Assembly (NCBI GenBank): GCA_023954155.1
Contig: JAMLIO010000005.1
Location: 1-64,000 of the forward strand
Direction of reading: 5' to 3'
Source: Pseudobdellovibrionaceae bacterium
GTDB lineage: Bacteria > Bdellovibrionota > Bdellovibrionia > Bdellovibrionales > UBA1609
DNA length: 64,000 bases
Shown: positions 8,661 through 17,252 of the stretch, piece after piece
Numbering within the stretch: the stretch's first letter is position 1
Layout of the letters: each line of letters starts with the position of its first letter
Program-made: the position numbers and the translations under genes
The notes under the pieces: model-generated
What the model saw: the letters and a program-made list of their open reading frames with translations, nothing else
The model's database searches: none
What the model was told of the DNA's origin: nothing

Positions 8661-8737
8661 CGGACTGTGGCGCAGCCTGGTAGCGCGCAACCTTGGGGTG
8701 GTTGAGGTCGCTGGTTCGAATCCAGTCAGTCCGACCA
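8661..8737 (+). tRNA. tRNA-Pro (GGG)
   Basis: A complete 77-nt cloverleaf: acceptor CGGACTG/CAGTCCG, D arm GCGC/GCGC, anticodon stem CAACC/GGTTG with loop TTGGGGT (anticodon GGG at 8694-8696), T arm GCTGG-TTCGAAT-CCAGT, and an encoded CCA at 8735-8737. A 153-bp inverted repeat begins five bases later and a terminator hairpin lies at 8934-8962, so the primary transcript may carry that large hairpin. Confidence 0.96.
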
Positions 8738-8741
8738 GTTT

Positions 8742-8894
8742 TACAAAGATTTTAAAATTCAGATGATGATCTCCATAGAAGTAGCCACGCCCCTCCTGGG
8801 CTCTGCCAGCATTTGCCCCTTTGGGGCAAAACACATCCGTTTGCTGGAGGACTACTTCTATGGAGATCATCATCTGAATTTTAAAATCTTTGTA
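8742..8894. repeat. Long inverted repeat, 43-bp perfect arms
   Basis: Bases 8742-8784 pair exactly with 8852-8894 (43 bp, no mismatch). The 67-base interior holds a further perfect hairpin, TTTGCCCC-TTT-GGGGCAAA, inside a CCAGCA...TGCTGG pair, so a branched cruciform is possible. It begins five bases after the tRNA-Pro CCA. No coding sequence is visible inside. Its arms differ from those at 758-841 and 29007-29220. Confidence 0.9.
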
Positions 8895-8933
8895 CAAATA
8901 ACGTCTTAAGGTGCTTGAGTTTTGGTTCATTAC

Positions 8934-8962
8934 AAAGGGTCAGGATATTCTTGGCCCTTTTT
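8934..8962 (+). terminator. Rho-independent terminator after tRNA-Pro
   Basis: AAAGGGTC (8934-8941) pairs with GGCCCTTT (8953-8960), with an 11-base loop and a T-run at 8958-8962. It is the first T-tailed hairpin downstream of the tRNA, leaving the long inverted repeat inside the transcript. Confidence 0.6.
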
Positions 8963-9062
8963 AGCCTTTAGATATTCCACAAAGACTTTCTAGTGTTAAC
9001 TCTTGTCTTTCGCTGTTAATTCATCTATGACGCTTACTAAATTAGAGAGAAAAGGAAAAGAT

Positions 9063-9458
9063 ATGAAATATATTTTAATAACAGTTGGATTATTATTATT
9101 TAGTTTTAGTGCAATGGCAGAAAATCGCACTTATGGTCAAGTTTGGTTAACGGGTCTGGCTCGTAATTCATGGCACTTGAACTCTCCAGGATTAGAGAAC
9201 GCCATGGTTTGTAATGTGAATGGGCCTGATGGGTTTTTAACAATCCGTGCTTGTGCTGATACCTCATGTGCTTCAAAGCGTAAGCTAGAGCGCTTAGCCA
9301 TTGTGGTTGTGGATACAAGTCAACGTTATGGTAGTTGGGTTCGCGTTGTAGATGCTTACAGATCTGTAGATAAATACGGTAGACCACTAAGTAAGGTTAA
9401 AAATCTTACCGTTCAGGGTTGGGCTCACGACGGTTACCTTTGCGATTTTATTTTTTAG
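9063..9458 (+). CDS. Secreted SH3-like domain protein
   Basis: Exported 131-aa protein. The ATG at 9063 follows AAGGAAAAGAT and opens a signal peptide ending at AMA; the longer frame from 9003 has no such site. The mature part resembles a bacterial SH3 domain: GFLTIRACADTSC, a strand ending near VVDT, then GSWVRVVDA and VQGWAHDGYLCDF. Four cysteines could form two disulphides. SH3b domains often bind cell-wall peptides; that role here is inferred. Confidence 0.72.
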   Translation: MKYILITVGLLLFSFSAMAENRTYGQVWLTGLARNSWHLNSPGLENAMVCNVNGPDGFLTIRACADTSCASKRKLERLAIVVVDTSQRYGSWVRVVDAYRSVDKYGRPLSKVKNLTVQGWAHDGYLCDFIF

Positions 9459-9543
9459 TTTTAAATTACTGTTTTTTATAGAAGGAATGCGGACCATTAT
9501 AGACCATCAACTTAGTGAATTTTTTAAATAATAGGACTATACT

Positions 9544-9945
9544 TTAGGATTCTCGAAATGGTTCTGCAACAATCTGAAACCTATCTTCGTATACAATATA
9601 GCCAGGTCTTTGGGTTTTGATGACTTCTACTTGATAGCCGTGTCGTTCAATGATGTCTTTGAGTTCATAGAGTCGTTTGACAATCTCATTTGCATCGGAC
9701 TTTATCCAACTAATACCTTGAGTATTTTTGTCGCCAATATTTTTCTTGCGACTAAATTTCTTTGCTGCTGGAAGATGTGTTTCTAACCAAAATAAGGATT
9801 TTTTAATTTCATTTAATTCATATTCAGGTGCTTGGTCTAAACGTAAAATATCATAGGCGATTGAAAAAATACCTTTCTCTCTGCCGCTTCTATGGTCAAT
9901 TTCACCTACGACAAATCTTAAGAACATATCATCCTTACTAGTCAT
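9544..9945 (-). CDS. Hypothetical cytoplasmic protein
   Basis: A 133-aa charged, soluble protein with no signal peptide. I do not recognise the family. The ATG at 9945 lies in the stop of the upstream GDSL gene (ATGACTAG), so translational coupling is likely; a TTG at 9966 in the same frame is a less likely start. A helical stretch in the middle (about residues 40-60) is followed by a basic KKFSRKKN patch and a C-terminal beta-rich GYIVYEDRFQI. It is the last gene of the minus-strand run that starts with the copper efflux genes. Confidence 0.65.
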   Translation of the reverse strand: MTSKDDMFLRFVVGEIDHRSGREKGIFSIAYDILRLDQAPEYELNEIKKSLFWLETHLPAAKKFSRKKNIGDKNTQGISWIKSDANEIVKRLYELKDIIERHGYQVEVIKTQRPGYIVYEDRFQIVAEPFRES

Positions 9946-10588
9946 AATGCGGTTCCAATAACCCAATCAGGCGGCTGCAGATGGTGCTGTAGCCGTTGTC
10001 GTTGGGGTGGATGTCATCAAACATGTATTCTGATTTTTTCCATAGGTCTTTAAAGGCGTCGTCGATAAAAAGCACGCCTTCCTCTTTGGCGATGTCTTTG
10101 ATCTGTCGGAATCTTTTAACATCTATAAATTTACCCATAAAAAAACTTTGTGGGGGATTGAGTCCTAGGTACAGAACAAGACTGCCTTCTTCAGTGAAGC
10201 TTTTAAAAATTTTGCGCATGTTGTTCAATGTGGTTTCAGAAGCATTACGACGTAAGATGTCGTTCCCACCTAAGCTGACAAAAACCATTGAGGGTTTAAG
10301 TTGTGTCACTTGATTTATGCGTCCTACAACATCTGAACTGGTGGCCCCATTTTGCCCCATATTGATCACTGTCTTTCCATATACATTGCGGAAGCAGCCT
10401 GTAAATGTTTTTTCTTCTGATGTGGCTCCATGTCCATAAGCCAAACTGTCACCAAAGACCACAATGGGACCTTCGTTGTAAGAGTGAGAGTTTTTAATTT
10501 TGGGAGTGGAGTTTTTAAACAAACCACATCCCGTGAGCGAAAGATATATCAGGGTCATAAAGAGCGCCTGTGTGAATCTAAGAGTCAT
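9938..10588 (-). CDS. SGNH/GDSL-family esterase lipoprotein
   Basis: Likely a membrane-anchored esterase or lysophospholipase-like enzyme of the TesA type. Catalytic blocks are visible in order: block I FGDSLAYGHG with the Ser at about 48, block II GQNGATS, block III SLGGND, and block V DDIHPND with the Asp/His pair. The signal peptide ends in a lipobox (LTGC, Cys21), so it should be lipid-anchored and periplasmic or outer-membrane facing. It lies 14 bases after the cupredoxin gene and overlaps the following hypothetical gene. Its substrate is unknown. Confidence 0.87.
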   Translation of the reverse strand: MTLRFTQALFMTLIYLSLTGCGLFKNSTPKIKNSHSYNEGPIVVFGDSLAYGHGATSEEKTFTGCFRNVYGKTVINMGQNGATSSDVVGRINQVTQLKPSMVFVSLGGNDILRRNASETTLNNMRKIFKSFTEEGSLVLYLGLNPPQSFFMGKFIDVKRFRQIKDIAKEEGVLFIDDAFKDLWKKSEYMFDDIHPNDNGYSTICSRLIGLLEPHYD

Positions 10589-10601
10589 GTTCTTTCTTTC
10601 A

Positions 10602-10922
10602 TCACTTCACAATAATAAGACCACCCAGCATCTGTTGCATAGCACAGCCAAAGATGACTTCCCCTTTTTGGGTAGGCTTAAGTGTGACAGTGACAGTTTC
10701 ATTTAAGGGCAGTGGCTTTTGAATATCCATAGAAGGAACCGTGATGTCTTTGGCGCAAGTGGCTTTGACCTTTCTGGTGATCTTTAGTGTCAGCTCTTCG
10801 CCTGCTTTGGTTTCAATTCGTGCAGGTTCAAATCCTTTTTTAGTGACTTTCACCTTCACGGTTTTCGCCCAAGCAGCAGGACCTAGGATCATAAGAATAA
10901 GAGCGAGTATGGCAGCTTTCAT
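10602..10922 (-). CDS. Cupredoxin-like periplasmic protein
   Basis: A 106-aa exported protein with a signal peptide ending AWA and a single cupredoxin-like beta domain. The pattern matches small cupredoxin-like domains: GFEPARIETKAGEELTLKITRK near the start and VIFGCAMQQMLGG near the end. Cys and Met residues in that last loop could bind copper, but a classic Cys-x(n)-His-x(n)-Met type-1 set is not complete. The start is ATG 10922, six bases after GAAGGAG; the longer frame uses the ribosome-binding site itself as codons. It lies 57 bases downstream of the CusA-like gene, which supports a role in copper handling. Confidence 0.83.
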   Translation of the reverse strand: MKAAILALILMILGPAAWAKTVKVKVTKKGFEPARIETKAGEELTLKITRKVKATCAKDITVPSMDIQKPLPLNETVTVTLKPTQKGEVIFGCAMQQMLGGLIIVK

Positions 10923-10978
10923 AATGTTCTCCTTCAATTTTATTAGTGTAGTTTATGATTTTATTTTTCTCAATCTAG

Positions 10979-13900
10979 TTAAAAATTTTCTTCTGCTGTG
11001 TGTTCTGAGTTTGCGTTTAACAGACTTCTTTCTTTCCAAAGGGCAAAAATAGCAGGGTAGACTAAAAGTTCGAGAAGAAAAGAGGTCAAGATTCCTCCCA
11101 CCATGGGGGCGGCCATTCTTTTCATCACATCAGCTCCACTACTGGCTGAGCTTGCAAACATAATGGGAAGCAGAGCTATAAATGTTGTGAGCACGGTCAT
11201 CATTTTAGGACGAATGCGTTTGACGGCTCCTTCGTGTATGGCTTCTTTTAAGTCGGCAAAAGAATTTAACATCCCCTCAGACTTTCGTTTTTCGTAGGAC
11301 AAATCCAGATACAGCAGCATATAGATTGCCGTTTCTGCGTCCACACCTAAGAGGGCAATCAGCCCCACCCACACGGCAATGCTCATGTTGTATCCCAAAA
11401 GATATAACAGCCACACAGCCCCTATGGCAGAAAAAGGAATGGCCAGTAAAACAATCGCTGTTTTGACTCCTGATCCTGTATTCATGTAGATCAATATTAA
11501 AATTAGCAACAGAGTGATGGGAAGCACCACTTTAAGTTTGTCCCTGACCCGTTCCATGTTTTGGTATTGTCCACTCCAACTGATGGAATGCCCCACGGGT
11601 AAATCTAAATGTTCATCTATAAATTTCTTGGCTTGCTGAACATAATCCCCAACGTTTGTGTCTTGGATGTCTACATACACATAACTTGTCAAAAGACCAT
11701 TATCATTTCGGATCATTCCTGGTCCGTTTAAGATTTCTATAGTGGCTACTTCAGACAAAGGAACCTGGTACCCTTTGGGGGAATCCAGAAGAATTCTCTT
11801 AATGTCTTCTTTGTCTTGTCTAAAAGCTCTGGCGTAACGAACATTGACAGAGTAGCGTTCTCGTCCGTGCAACGTGGTCGTGACGTTTTGTCCTCCAAGA
11901 GCTGTGGCCAGTGTGGACTGAGCTTGAGCCACGGAGATTCCATGTCTTGCTAAAGCTTCTCGATTAAAATTAAAATCAAAAAAGAATTCACCAGTCACGC
12001 GTTCAGCAAAAACACTTCGTGTGCCTTGAACCTGGGGAAGAAGTCTTTCGATTTCTAGACCTATGTGGTCGATCTGCTTTAGATCACCTCCTGAAATTTT
12101 AATTCCAATGGGAGTTCTGATGCCCGTGGTGAGCATATCCGTGCGCCCCTTAATGGGTGAAGTCCATGCGTTGGTGACTCCAGGGAAGTGCATCTTTTGA
12201 TTCATTTCTGAAATCAACTCTTCCCAACTCATATAACTGGGAGTGATCCACCTAAAAGGTACTTGTAAAACATGAGGCAAAAAAGAATACCAGCGATCTT
12301 GTGTGCGCCACTGTCTTTGGTCTTTAAGCACAATCACAGTTTCCATCATAGAAAGAGGAGCGGGATCAGTGGCGGTGCTGGCGCGTCCTGCTTTGCCGTG
12401 CACGCTTAAAACTTCAGGAAAGCTTTTTAAAATCTCGTCTTGCTTTTGTAGAAGTTTTTGCGCCTCAGTGACAGAGATTCCTGGCATTGTGGTAGGCATA
12501 TAAAGAATGGTGCCTTCGTTTAAGGGCGGCATAAACTCCGAACCCAATTTAAAATAAATAGGTAAAGTTGTTAAGATCATAAGAAGAGCCACGCTAACAA
12601 CTTTCTTTCGATGATCCACCATCATATCTACTAAGGGACCGTAGACTTTAAAAAGATAACGACTGATGGGATGCTCTTCTTCGCTTTTGACTTTGGGATT
12701 AAAAATAAAGTTAAGCGTTTGGGTCCACCATGTAGGACCTTTTTTAAACTCTCGGCTTTGAGATAAGATCATCAGCAATGCAGGCACCAGTGTGATAGAG
12801 AGTATAGCGGCAATCAGCATCGCAAGAGTTTTGGTGTAGGCCAGAGGTTTAAATAGCCGTCCTTCTTGATCTTCAAGAACAAAGATAGGTAAAAAGGACA
12901 CTGCAATCACTAACAGAGAGTAAAAACTTGCAGGTCCGACTTCTTTGATTGCCAAAAGAATCACGTGTTCCATGGAGGTTTGGGATTTTGAAGTGCGCCA
13001 CTCCTCTAATTTTTTATGACAGTTTTCCACGACCACAATGGCGGCATCCACCATGGCCCCGATGGCAATGGCAATTCCTCCCAGAGACATGATGTTGGCA
13101 GAAACTCCCATCAGGTACATCAGAATGAATGAGATCACCACAGCCGTAGGTAAACTGATGATGGGAATCAGAGCACTGGGGATATGAAGTAAAAAGATAA
13201 AAATGATAAGAGCCACAACCAGCATCTCAAGAATCAGTTCATGAGTCAGAGTTTGAATGGATCGTTCGATTAAATCTTTACGATTGTAGGTTTCTACAAT
13301 TTCCACCCCTTCTGGTAGCGAATTTTTAAGTTCTTTAAGTTTGGTTTCTATTCTTTGTATCACTTGACTGGCGTTTTCTCCAAAGCGCATGACCACAATG
13401 CCACCCACGGTGTCTCCCATACCGTCAAGATCACCCACTCCTCGGCGCATTTCAGGACCTTGCGAAACCCTAGCCACGTTTTTGACATAAATAGGCACTC
13501 CATTTTTATTGGCACCGATGACAATGTTTTCTAAGTCTTGTCTGGTTTTGGCGTAGCCTCTAAGGCGTACCATGTATTCAATGCCAGAAAATTCAAGAAC
13601 TCGGGCTCCTGCTTCGGAGTTTCCTTGTTGAATGGCCTCGCTGACTTTAGAAAGGGGAATGCCAAAAGCTCTGAGTGATTCGGGGTGAACGTCGACTTGA
13701 AACTGTTTTTGAAACCCTCCAAACGCTGCGACTTCAGACACACCAGGAAGGGCTTGCAGTTGGTAACGTAAAAACCAATCTTGGTAAGACCGAAGATCAG
13801 CTAAACTGTGTTTGCCAGAAGTGTCTTTAAGGGCATACTGATACACCCAACCTACACCTGTGGCGTCAGGACCAAGTTCTGTTTGTGAACCTTCAGGAAG

Positions 13901-14257
13901 TTGAGGTGTGAGAGTGGAAAGGTATTCTAGCACCCTTGAGCGTGCCCAATACATATCAGTCCCATCTTCAAAAATCACATAGACATAAGATGCACCAAAA
14001 GTAGAAAGCCCTCTGATGTCTTTCACCTTAGGAACTCCTAATAGACTAGTGACTATAGGATAAGTGATTTGATCTTCCACAATGTCGGGACTCACATCCC
14101 ATGTCGAGTACACGATCACTTGTGTGTCAGATAAATCTGGCAGGGCATCAATAGGAAGACGCTTCATGCTCATCCATCCCGCTATGGCTGCCAAGGTCAC
14201 AGCAAGCAGAGTGATCCATTTGTTTTTCACACAATATTCAATAGTTTTTAAAATCAT
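10979..14257 (-). CDS. cusA: CusA-type heavy-metal efflux RND transporter
   Basis: Inner-membrane proton-driven pump of the heavy-metal RND family, 1092 aa, the normal length. N-terminal helix WITLLAVTLAAIAGW, two large periplasmic loops and twelve predicted helices are visible. Signatures favour the Cu/Ag (Cus) group over Czc: MVDAAIVVVENCHKKLE in helix 4 and ATDPAPLSMMETVIVL in the porter domain, a methionine-bearing strand. It works with the CusB- and CusC-like proteins encoded immediately upstream on the same strand. Substrate is inferred from motifs and from the nearby copper-type proteins. The start ATG gives the family N-terminus. Confidence 0.93.
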   Translation of the reverse strand: MILKTIEYCVKNKWITLLAVTLAAIAGWMSMKRLPIDALPDLSDTQVIVYSTWDVSPDIVEDQITYPIVTSLLGVPKVKDIRGLSTFGASYVYVIFEDGTDMYWARSRVLEYLSTLTPQLPEGSQTELGPDATGVGWVYQYALKDTSGKHSLADLRSYQDWFLRYQLQALPGVSEVAAFGGFQKQFQVDVHPESLRAFGIPLSKVSEAIQQGNSEAGARVLEFSGIEYMVRLRGYAKTRQDLENIVIGANKNGVPIYVKNVARVSQGPEMRRGVGDLDGMGDTVGGIVVMRFGENASQVIQRIETKLKELKNSLPEGVEIVETYNRKDLIERSIQTLTHELILEMLVVALIIFIFLLHIPSALIPIISLPTAVVISFILMYLMGVSANIMSLGGIAIAIGAMVDAAIVVVENCHKKLEEWRTSKSQTSMEHVILLAIKEVGPASFYSLLVIAVSFLPIFVLEDQEGRLFKPLAYTKTLAMLIAAILSITLVPALLMILSQSREFKKGPTWWTQTLNFIFNPKVKSEEEHPISRYLFKVYGPLVDMMVDHRKKVVSVALLMILTTLPIYFKLGSEFMPPLNEGTILYMPTTMPGISVTEAQKLLQKQDEILKSFPEVLSVHGKAGRASTATDPAPLSMMETVIVLKDQRQWRTQDRWYSFLPHVLQVPFRWITPSYMSWEELISEMNQKMHFPGVTNAWTSPIKGRTDMLTTGIRTPIGIKISGGDLKQIDHIGLEIERLLPQVQGTRSVFAERVTGEFFFDFNFNREALARHGISVAQAQSTLATALGGQNVTTTLHGRERYSVNVRYARAFRQDKEDIKRILLDSPKGYQVPLSEVATIEILNGPGMIRNDNGLLTSYVYVDIQDTNVGDYVQQAKKFIDEHLDLPVGHSISWSGQYQNMERVRDKLKVVLPITLLLILILIYMNTGSGVKTAIVLLAIPFSAIGAVWLLYLLGYNMSIAVWVGLIALLGVDAETAIYMLLYLDLSYEKRKSEGMLNSFADLKEAIHEGAVKRIRPKMMTVLTTFIALLPIMFASSASSGADVMKRMAAPMVGGILTSFLLELLVYPAIFALWKERSLLNANSEHTAEENF

Positions 14258-14360
14258 AACTTTGTCCTTTGCAGTGTAACCTTGCCCTTAAGGTTTAAGG
14301 ATGAGCTGGCTAAGCGTTGTGGAATCATTTTGTAAATCATAAATTCATCCTAAGAAGTGG

Positions 14361-15482
14361 TCAGTGGTCGTGCTCTTGTGATGGACTTGATCCGTCTTGA
14401 ATCACTGACCTTAAACGCGATTCGGAGTCCATTAAAAATTGGGCGCCAACAACCACAAGGTCTCCTTCTTTAATGTCTCCCACTAAAGCGGCATCCGTGG
14501 AGGTCTCTAAGAGAACTTGAACTTTTTTAGGTTCAAATCGTCCTTCCCCTTTTTTAACAAAGACAAAGGCGTCCACTCCTGTATCAAGGATGGACTCAAG
14601 AGGCACAGAGAGATGTTCACCCAAAGGAGCCAGTATGGTGACGTTCACATAGGATTCAGGTCGAATAGCAGGATCACTTTTAAGCAATTCAATTCTGACT
14701 TTAGCTGTACGAGTTTCGGGATTGATCACTCGGTCTACAGAGGTGACCTTACCAGGCAGAAACTTTTCTTGTAAAAATCCAGCTGTAATCTGTGTGGCTT
14801 GTCCTACTTTTATATAAGGAAGATCAATTTCAAAAATGTCGGCATAGACAATATTGTCTTGTCCTCCGACCAGTAAACTTTCTGACTGTGAGCCTCTTCG
14901 AGTCAGTGCATTGATGTGCTCTTCAGAAAGTCCCAAGACCCTAAGCCTGATCTTTGAAGAGTTGATCATCTGTTGGGTGTTAGATTTCACCTCAGCTAGA
15001 GGAGAGTTTTGTACTCGCTTCCATTGTTTTAAGGCCTCTAGGTATTCGCTTTGTGCAGTGTAAAGTTCAGGGTCAAAAGCAATGCGCCCTGGAGCTTTAA
15101 TGGACTTAAAAAGATTTTTCTTTTGCGCCTTTTCAACCTTAACGCCAATCATCTGTTGTTTATCTAAAGAAAGCCTAACAGGAGCACGACCTTGCGGGGT
15201 GTGAGGTTTGACCTGAGTGTTCTGTTCGCCCTCACTCTCACCTTCGTAGTCTTCATCTTCATCCATTTCACTTGCTAAGACCAAATCCATGCCGCAGATA
15301 GGGCAAGTGCTCATGGTGTTTGAAGTGATGTGAGGGTGCATGGGACAAATGTATTTTTCATGTTCGGCAGAAGTGTGGTGGTGAGTATGATTGTGGGAGG
15401 AACGTTGTTTTTGTGTCCACCATAACCCAAGGCCAATCAGCAGGGCGAATATCACAGCAAATATTAAGATTTTATTTTTCAT
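14361..15482 (-). CDS. cusB: CusB-type periplasmic adaptor with heavy-metal-binding domain
   Basis: Membrane-fusion protein linking the RND pump to the outer-membrane channel. From the ATG at 15482 (AAGGGG seven bases upstream) there is an N-terminal helix (about 4-22), a His-rich stretch (30-41), and a heavy-metal-binding domain with CPMHP (Cys46) and CPICGMDL (Cys60, Cys63), a feature of CusB-like adaptors. Acidic linker, hairpin, lipoyl and beta-barrel domains follow (PEVRLSLD-like and VRIELLKSDPAIRPESYVNVT segments). The C-terminal tail is again His-rich (EHDH). It overlaps the upstream cusC-like gene by 11 bases (ATGAAAAATAA), so the two are coupled. Confidence 0.9.
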   Translation of the reverse strand: MKNKILIFAVIFALLIGLGLWWTQKQRSSHNHTHHHTSAEHEKYICPMHPHITSNTMSTCPICGMDLVLASEMDEDEDYEGESEGEQNTQVKPHTPQGRAPVRLSLDKQQMIGVKVEKAQKKNLFKSIKAPGRIAFDPELYTAQSEYLEALKQWKRVQNSPLAEVKSNTQQMINSSKIRLRVLGLSEEHINALTRRGSQSESLLVGGQDNIVYADIFEIDLPYIKVGQATQITAGFLQEKFLPGKVTSVDRVINPETRTAKVRIELLKSDPAIRPESYVNVTILAPLGEHLSVPLESILDTGVDAFVFVKKGEGRFEPKKVQVLLETSTDAALVGDIKEGDLVVVGAQFLMDSESRLRSVIQDGSSPSQEHDH

Positions 15483-16740
15483 AAGAGACCCCTTTGGTTG
15501 TGGCAAGGTTAGAAACTTCAAAGCCCATTAGACTTTCAAGCTGACTGAGAGCTGTGACGTACAGGCTTAAGGATTTATAGTATCCAGTTTGTACTCGATA
15601 CAAAGAGCGTTCACTGTCTAGCAAATCTAAAAAAGATGTTTTGTTGGCTTGGTAGGCTAGACGACTGGAGTTGTAAGTGCTTTGAGCTTGAGGAAGCAGA
15701 CTGGTTTGATAGACTTTCAAAGTCTTCAGTCCTGTTTTGACTTTTCCCAGTAAATCCAAAACTTCAGCAGAAAGTTTTAAATTTAAGTCTTTAAGTTTAT
15801 GCTCTTGTGCAAGCTTTTGGGATTTGGCGGCCTGGACATTAGAGTTCTGATTCCAAAACCAAAGTGGAATGCTGACCCCCACACCAAACATACTGCGATC
15901 CATGGCATTTCCCTTGATTCTGTGTTGATACTGGAGTTGAAAATCAGGCGCATACTCCCACTGTGCTAAGCGTGAACGAATTTGAGTTTCTTCAAGTTTA
16001 AAACTTGCAGCTTGTAATGTGGGGGAATGTGAAGTGAGAAGGTCTTCTAACTTTTCTTTTTCATTTTGCACTCTGTTTTCGTAAAACTCTGGAGGTGCTA
16101 ATTCTTTAGAGGCCAGTTGAAGAGGCGTCCATGCTGTATCGTTAATGGCGGCGTAAAGCTTAGCCTGAAGGGCCTCTTCTTCTTGTCTTAGGCGGATCAT
16201 CTCAAGTTCCAGTTGAGTCAACTCAAAGTGAGCCTTCATAGAATCTGATCGTGCCGTTTTTCCTGCTGCGTACTTTTTTTCTGCCACACGAGCGAACTCT
16301 CTGACGGATTCCATATTGGCTTTTGTGAGCAGAATTTCTTTTTGTGTGGAGTACAGCGAATAATATAAAACAGAAATTTGGCTGCGCACTCGCAAACGTG
16401 CTTCGGTTAAAAGTGCAGAAGCACTTTTGGACACTGCCTTTTGCGCCTTGGAGCTGAGAAAATATTTATTAGGAAATCGCACCTGTTGCGATACAGTCAG
16501 ATACTGTGACCAGCTTCCGTTTTGGTCATTCATGGATAGGCCCACCATGGGAGAGTCTAATCCCGAAGCGGCTGTGATGAAGGCCTCTTGAGCTTTGGCT
16601 TCAAATTCAAAACTTTTCACCTCAGGGCTTTTTTCATAAGCCATAAGAACCAAGTCATGTAGAGATTTGAATTCTCCACTGCGCGCTTGGGTGGCCATAG
16701 GCAAGAACACGATGAGAGTTGCGATCATAAGACATCGCAT
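15472..16740 (-). CDS. TolC-family outer-membrane efflux protein (CusC-like)
   Basis: Outer-membrane channel of the TolC superfamily, 422 aa, with a signal peptide ending at ATQA. Two internally repeated alpha-helical halves are visible, each with long Ala/Gln/Leu/Glu helices; QYQHRIKGNAMDRSMFGVGVSIPLWFWNQN is the conserved beta-strand turn region (quoted in part only as PLWFWNQN), and SRLAYQANKTSFLDLLDSER matches the family C-terminal helix. No lipobox, unlike E. coli CusC. Start ATG has GGAGAAAT just upstream. First structural gene of the efflux triad. Confidence 0.88.
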   Translation of the reverse strand: MRCLMIATLIVFLPMATQARSGEFKSLHDLVLMAYEKSPEVKSFEFEAKAQEAFITAASGLDSPMVGLSMNDQNGSWSQYLTVSQQVRFPNKYFLSSKAQKAVSKSASALLTEARLRVRSQISVLYYSLYSTQKEILLTKANMESVREFARVAEKKYAAGKTARSDSMKAHFELTQLELEMIRLRQEEEALQAKLYAAINDTAWTPLQLASKELAPPEFYENRVQNEKEKLEDLLTSHSPTLQAASFKLEETQIRSRLAQWEYAPDFQLQYQHRIKGNAMDRSMFGVGVSIPLWFWNQNSNVQAAKSQKLAQEHKLKDLNLKLSAEVLDLLGKVKTGLKTLKVYQTSLLPQAQSTYNSSRLAYQANKTSFLDLLDSERSLYRVQTGYYKSLSLYVTALSQLESLMGFEVSNLATTKGVSYEK

Positions 16741-16808
16741 AGTATTTCTCCTTAAGAAAGAGTGAAACTCTAAACTTCAGACATAAACCAATGATGTATG
16801 GAGAAATA

Positions 16809-17231
16809 TCAAGAAACGCGTAGGCGTTTTAGAACAATGTAAAGCCCCAGTTTGGAAGTGGGGAGAAGCCAAAAATCCAGATCGGAAGGATGAGGCTCTG
16901 TCAGATTCGAGGCAAGGCTCCAATTTAAATCTTGAGGAGCAAGTGCTCCTTGGAAGTCATCCTGAGATGAAGACGTAGACGAGAATGCCAAAGCTTTAGA
17001 TGTAAAAGTCAGCGCACTTAAACAATGAGTCTCATTGCAATGATGAGAGTTTTTTTGTTCTTCTTCATCGTGACTGGCCATACCCTCACAGCAAGAGTGG
17101 TCGGCTTCTTCATCCATCTGTGGGTGTTCGGCTTGGGTTGGTAGACAGTCCACAACGCACTGCCCAGCATTGACTTGAAAAGCCAGAAAAGAAAGCCCAA
17201 ACAGTATGGAAAAGAAAGTCTTCATTCTCAT
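16809..17231 (-). CDS. Small secreted Cys/His-rich protein, probable metal binder
   Basis: A 140-aa exported protein with a signal peptide ending near VNA-G (residue 22). The following 60 residues hold clustered potential metal ligands: QCVVDC, DHSCCEG, and HHCNETHC, with acidic residues between them. The C-terminal half is Ser-rich and then unremarkable. It sits 69 bases upstream of the CusC-like gene on the same strand, in the position where small metal-responsive or metallochaperone proteins are found in cus/czc operons. I do not recognise a named family, and metal binding is inferred. ATG with AGGA five bases upstream. Confidence 0.7.
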   Translation of the reverse strand: MRMKTFFSILFGLSFLAFQVNAGQCVVDCLPTQAEHPQMDEEADHSCCEGMASHDEEEQKNSHHCNETHCLSALTFTSKALAFSSTSSSQDDFQGALAPQDLNWSLASNLTEPHPSDLDFWLLPTSKLGLYIVLKRLRVS

Positions 17232-17252
17232 ATTATCCTACATTCTTTTCGG

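Noticed and set aside
8589-8930. Minus-strand ORF of 113 aa across tRNA-Pro and the inverted repeat
   Set aside because: It reads the tRNA backwards, giving the familiar spurious LTGFEPATS-type peptide, and also crosses the long inverted repeat. No ribosome-binding site.
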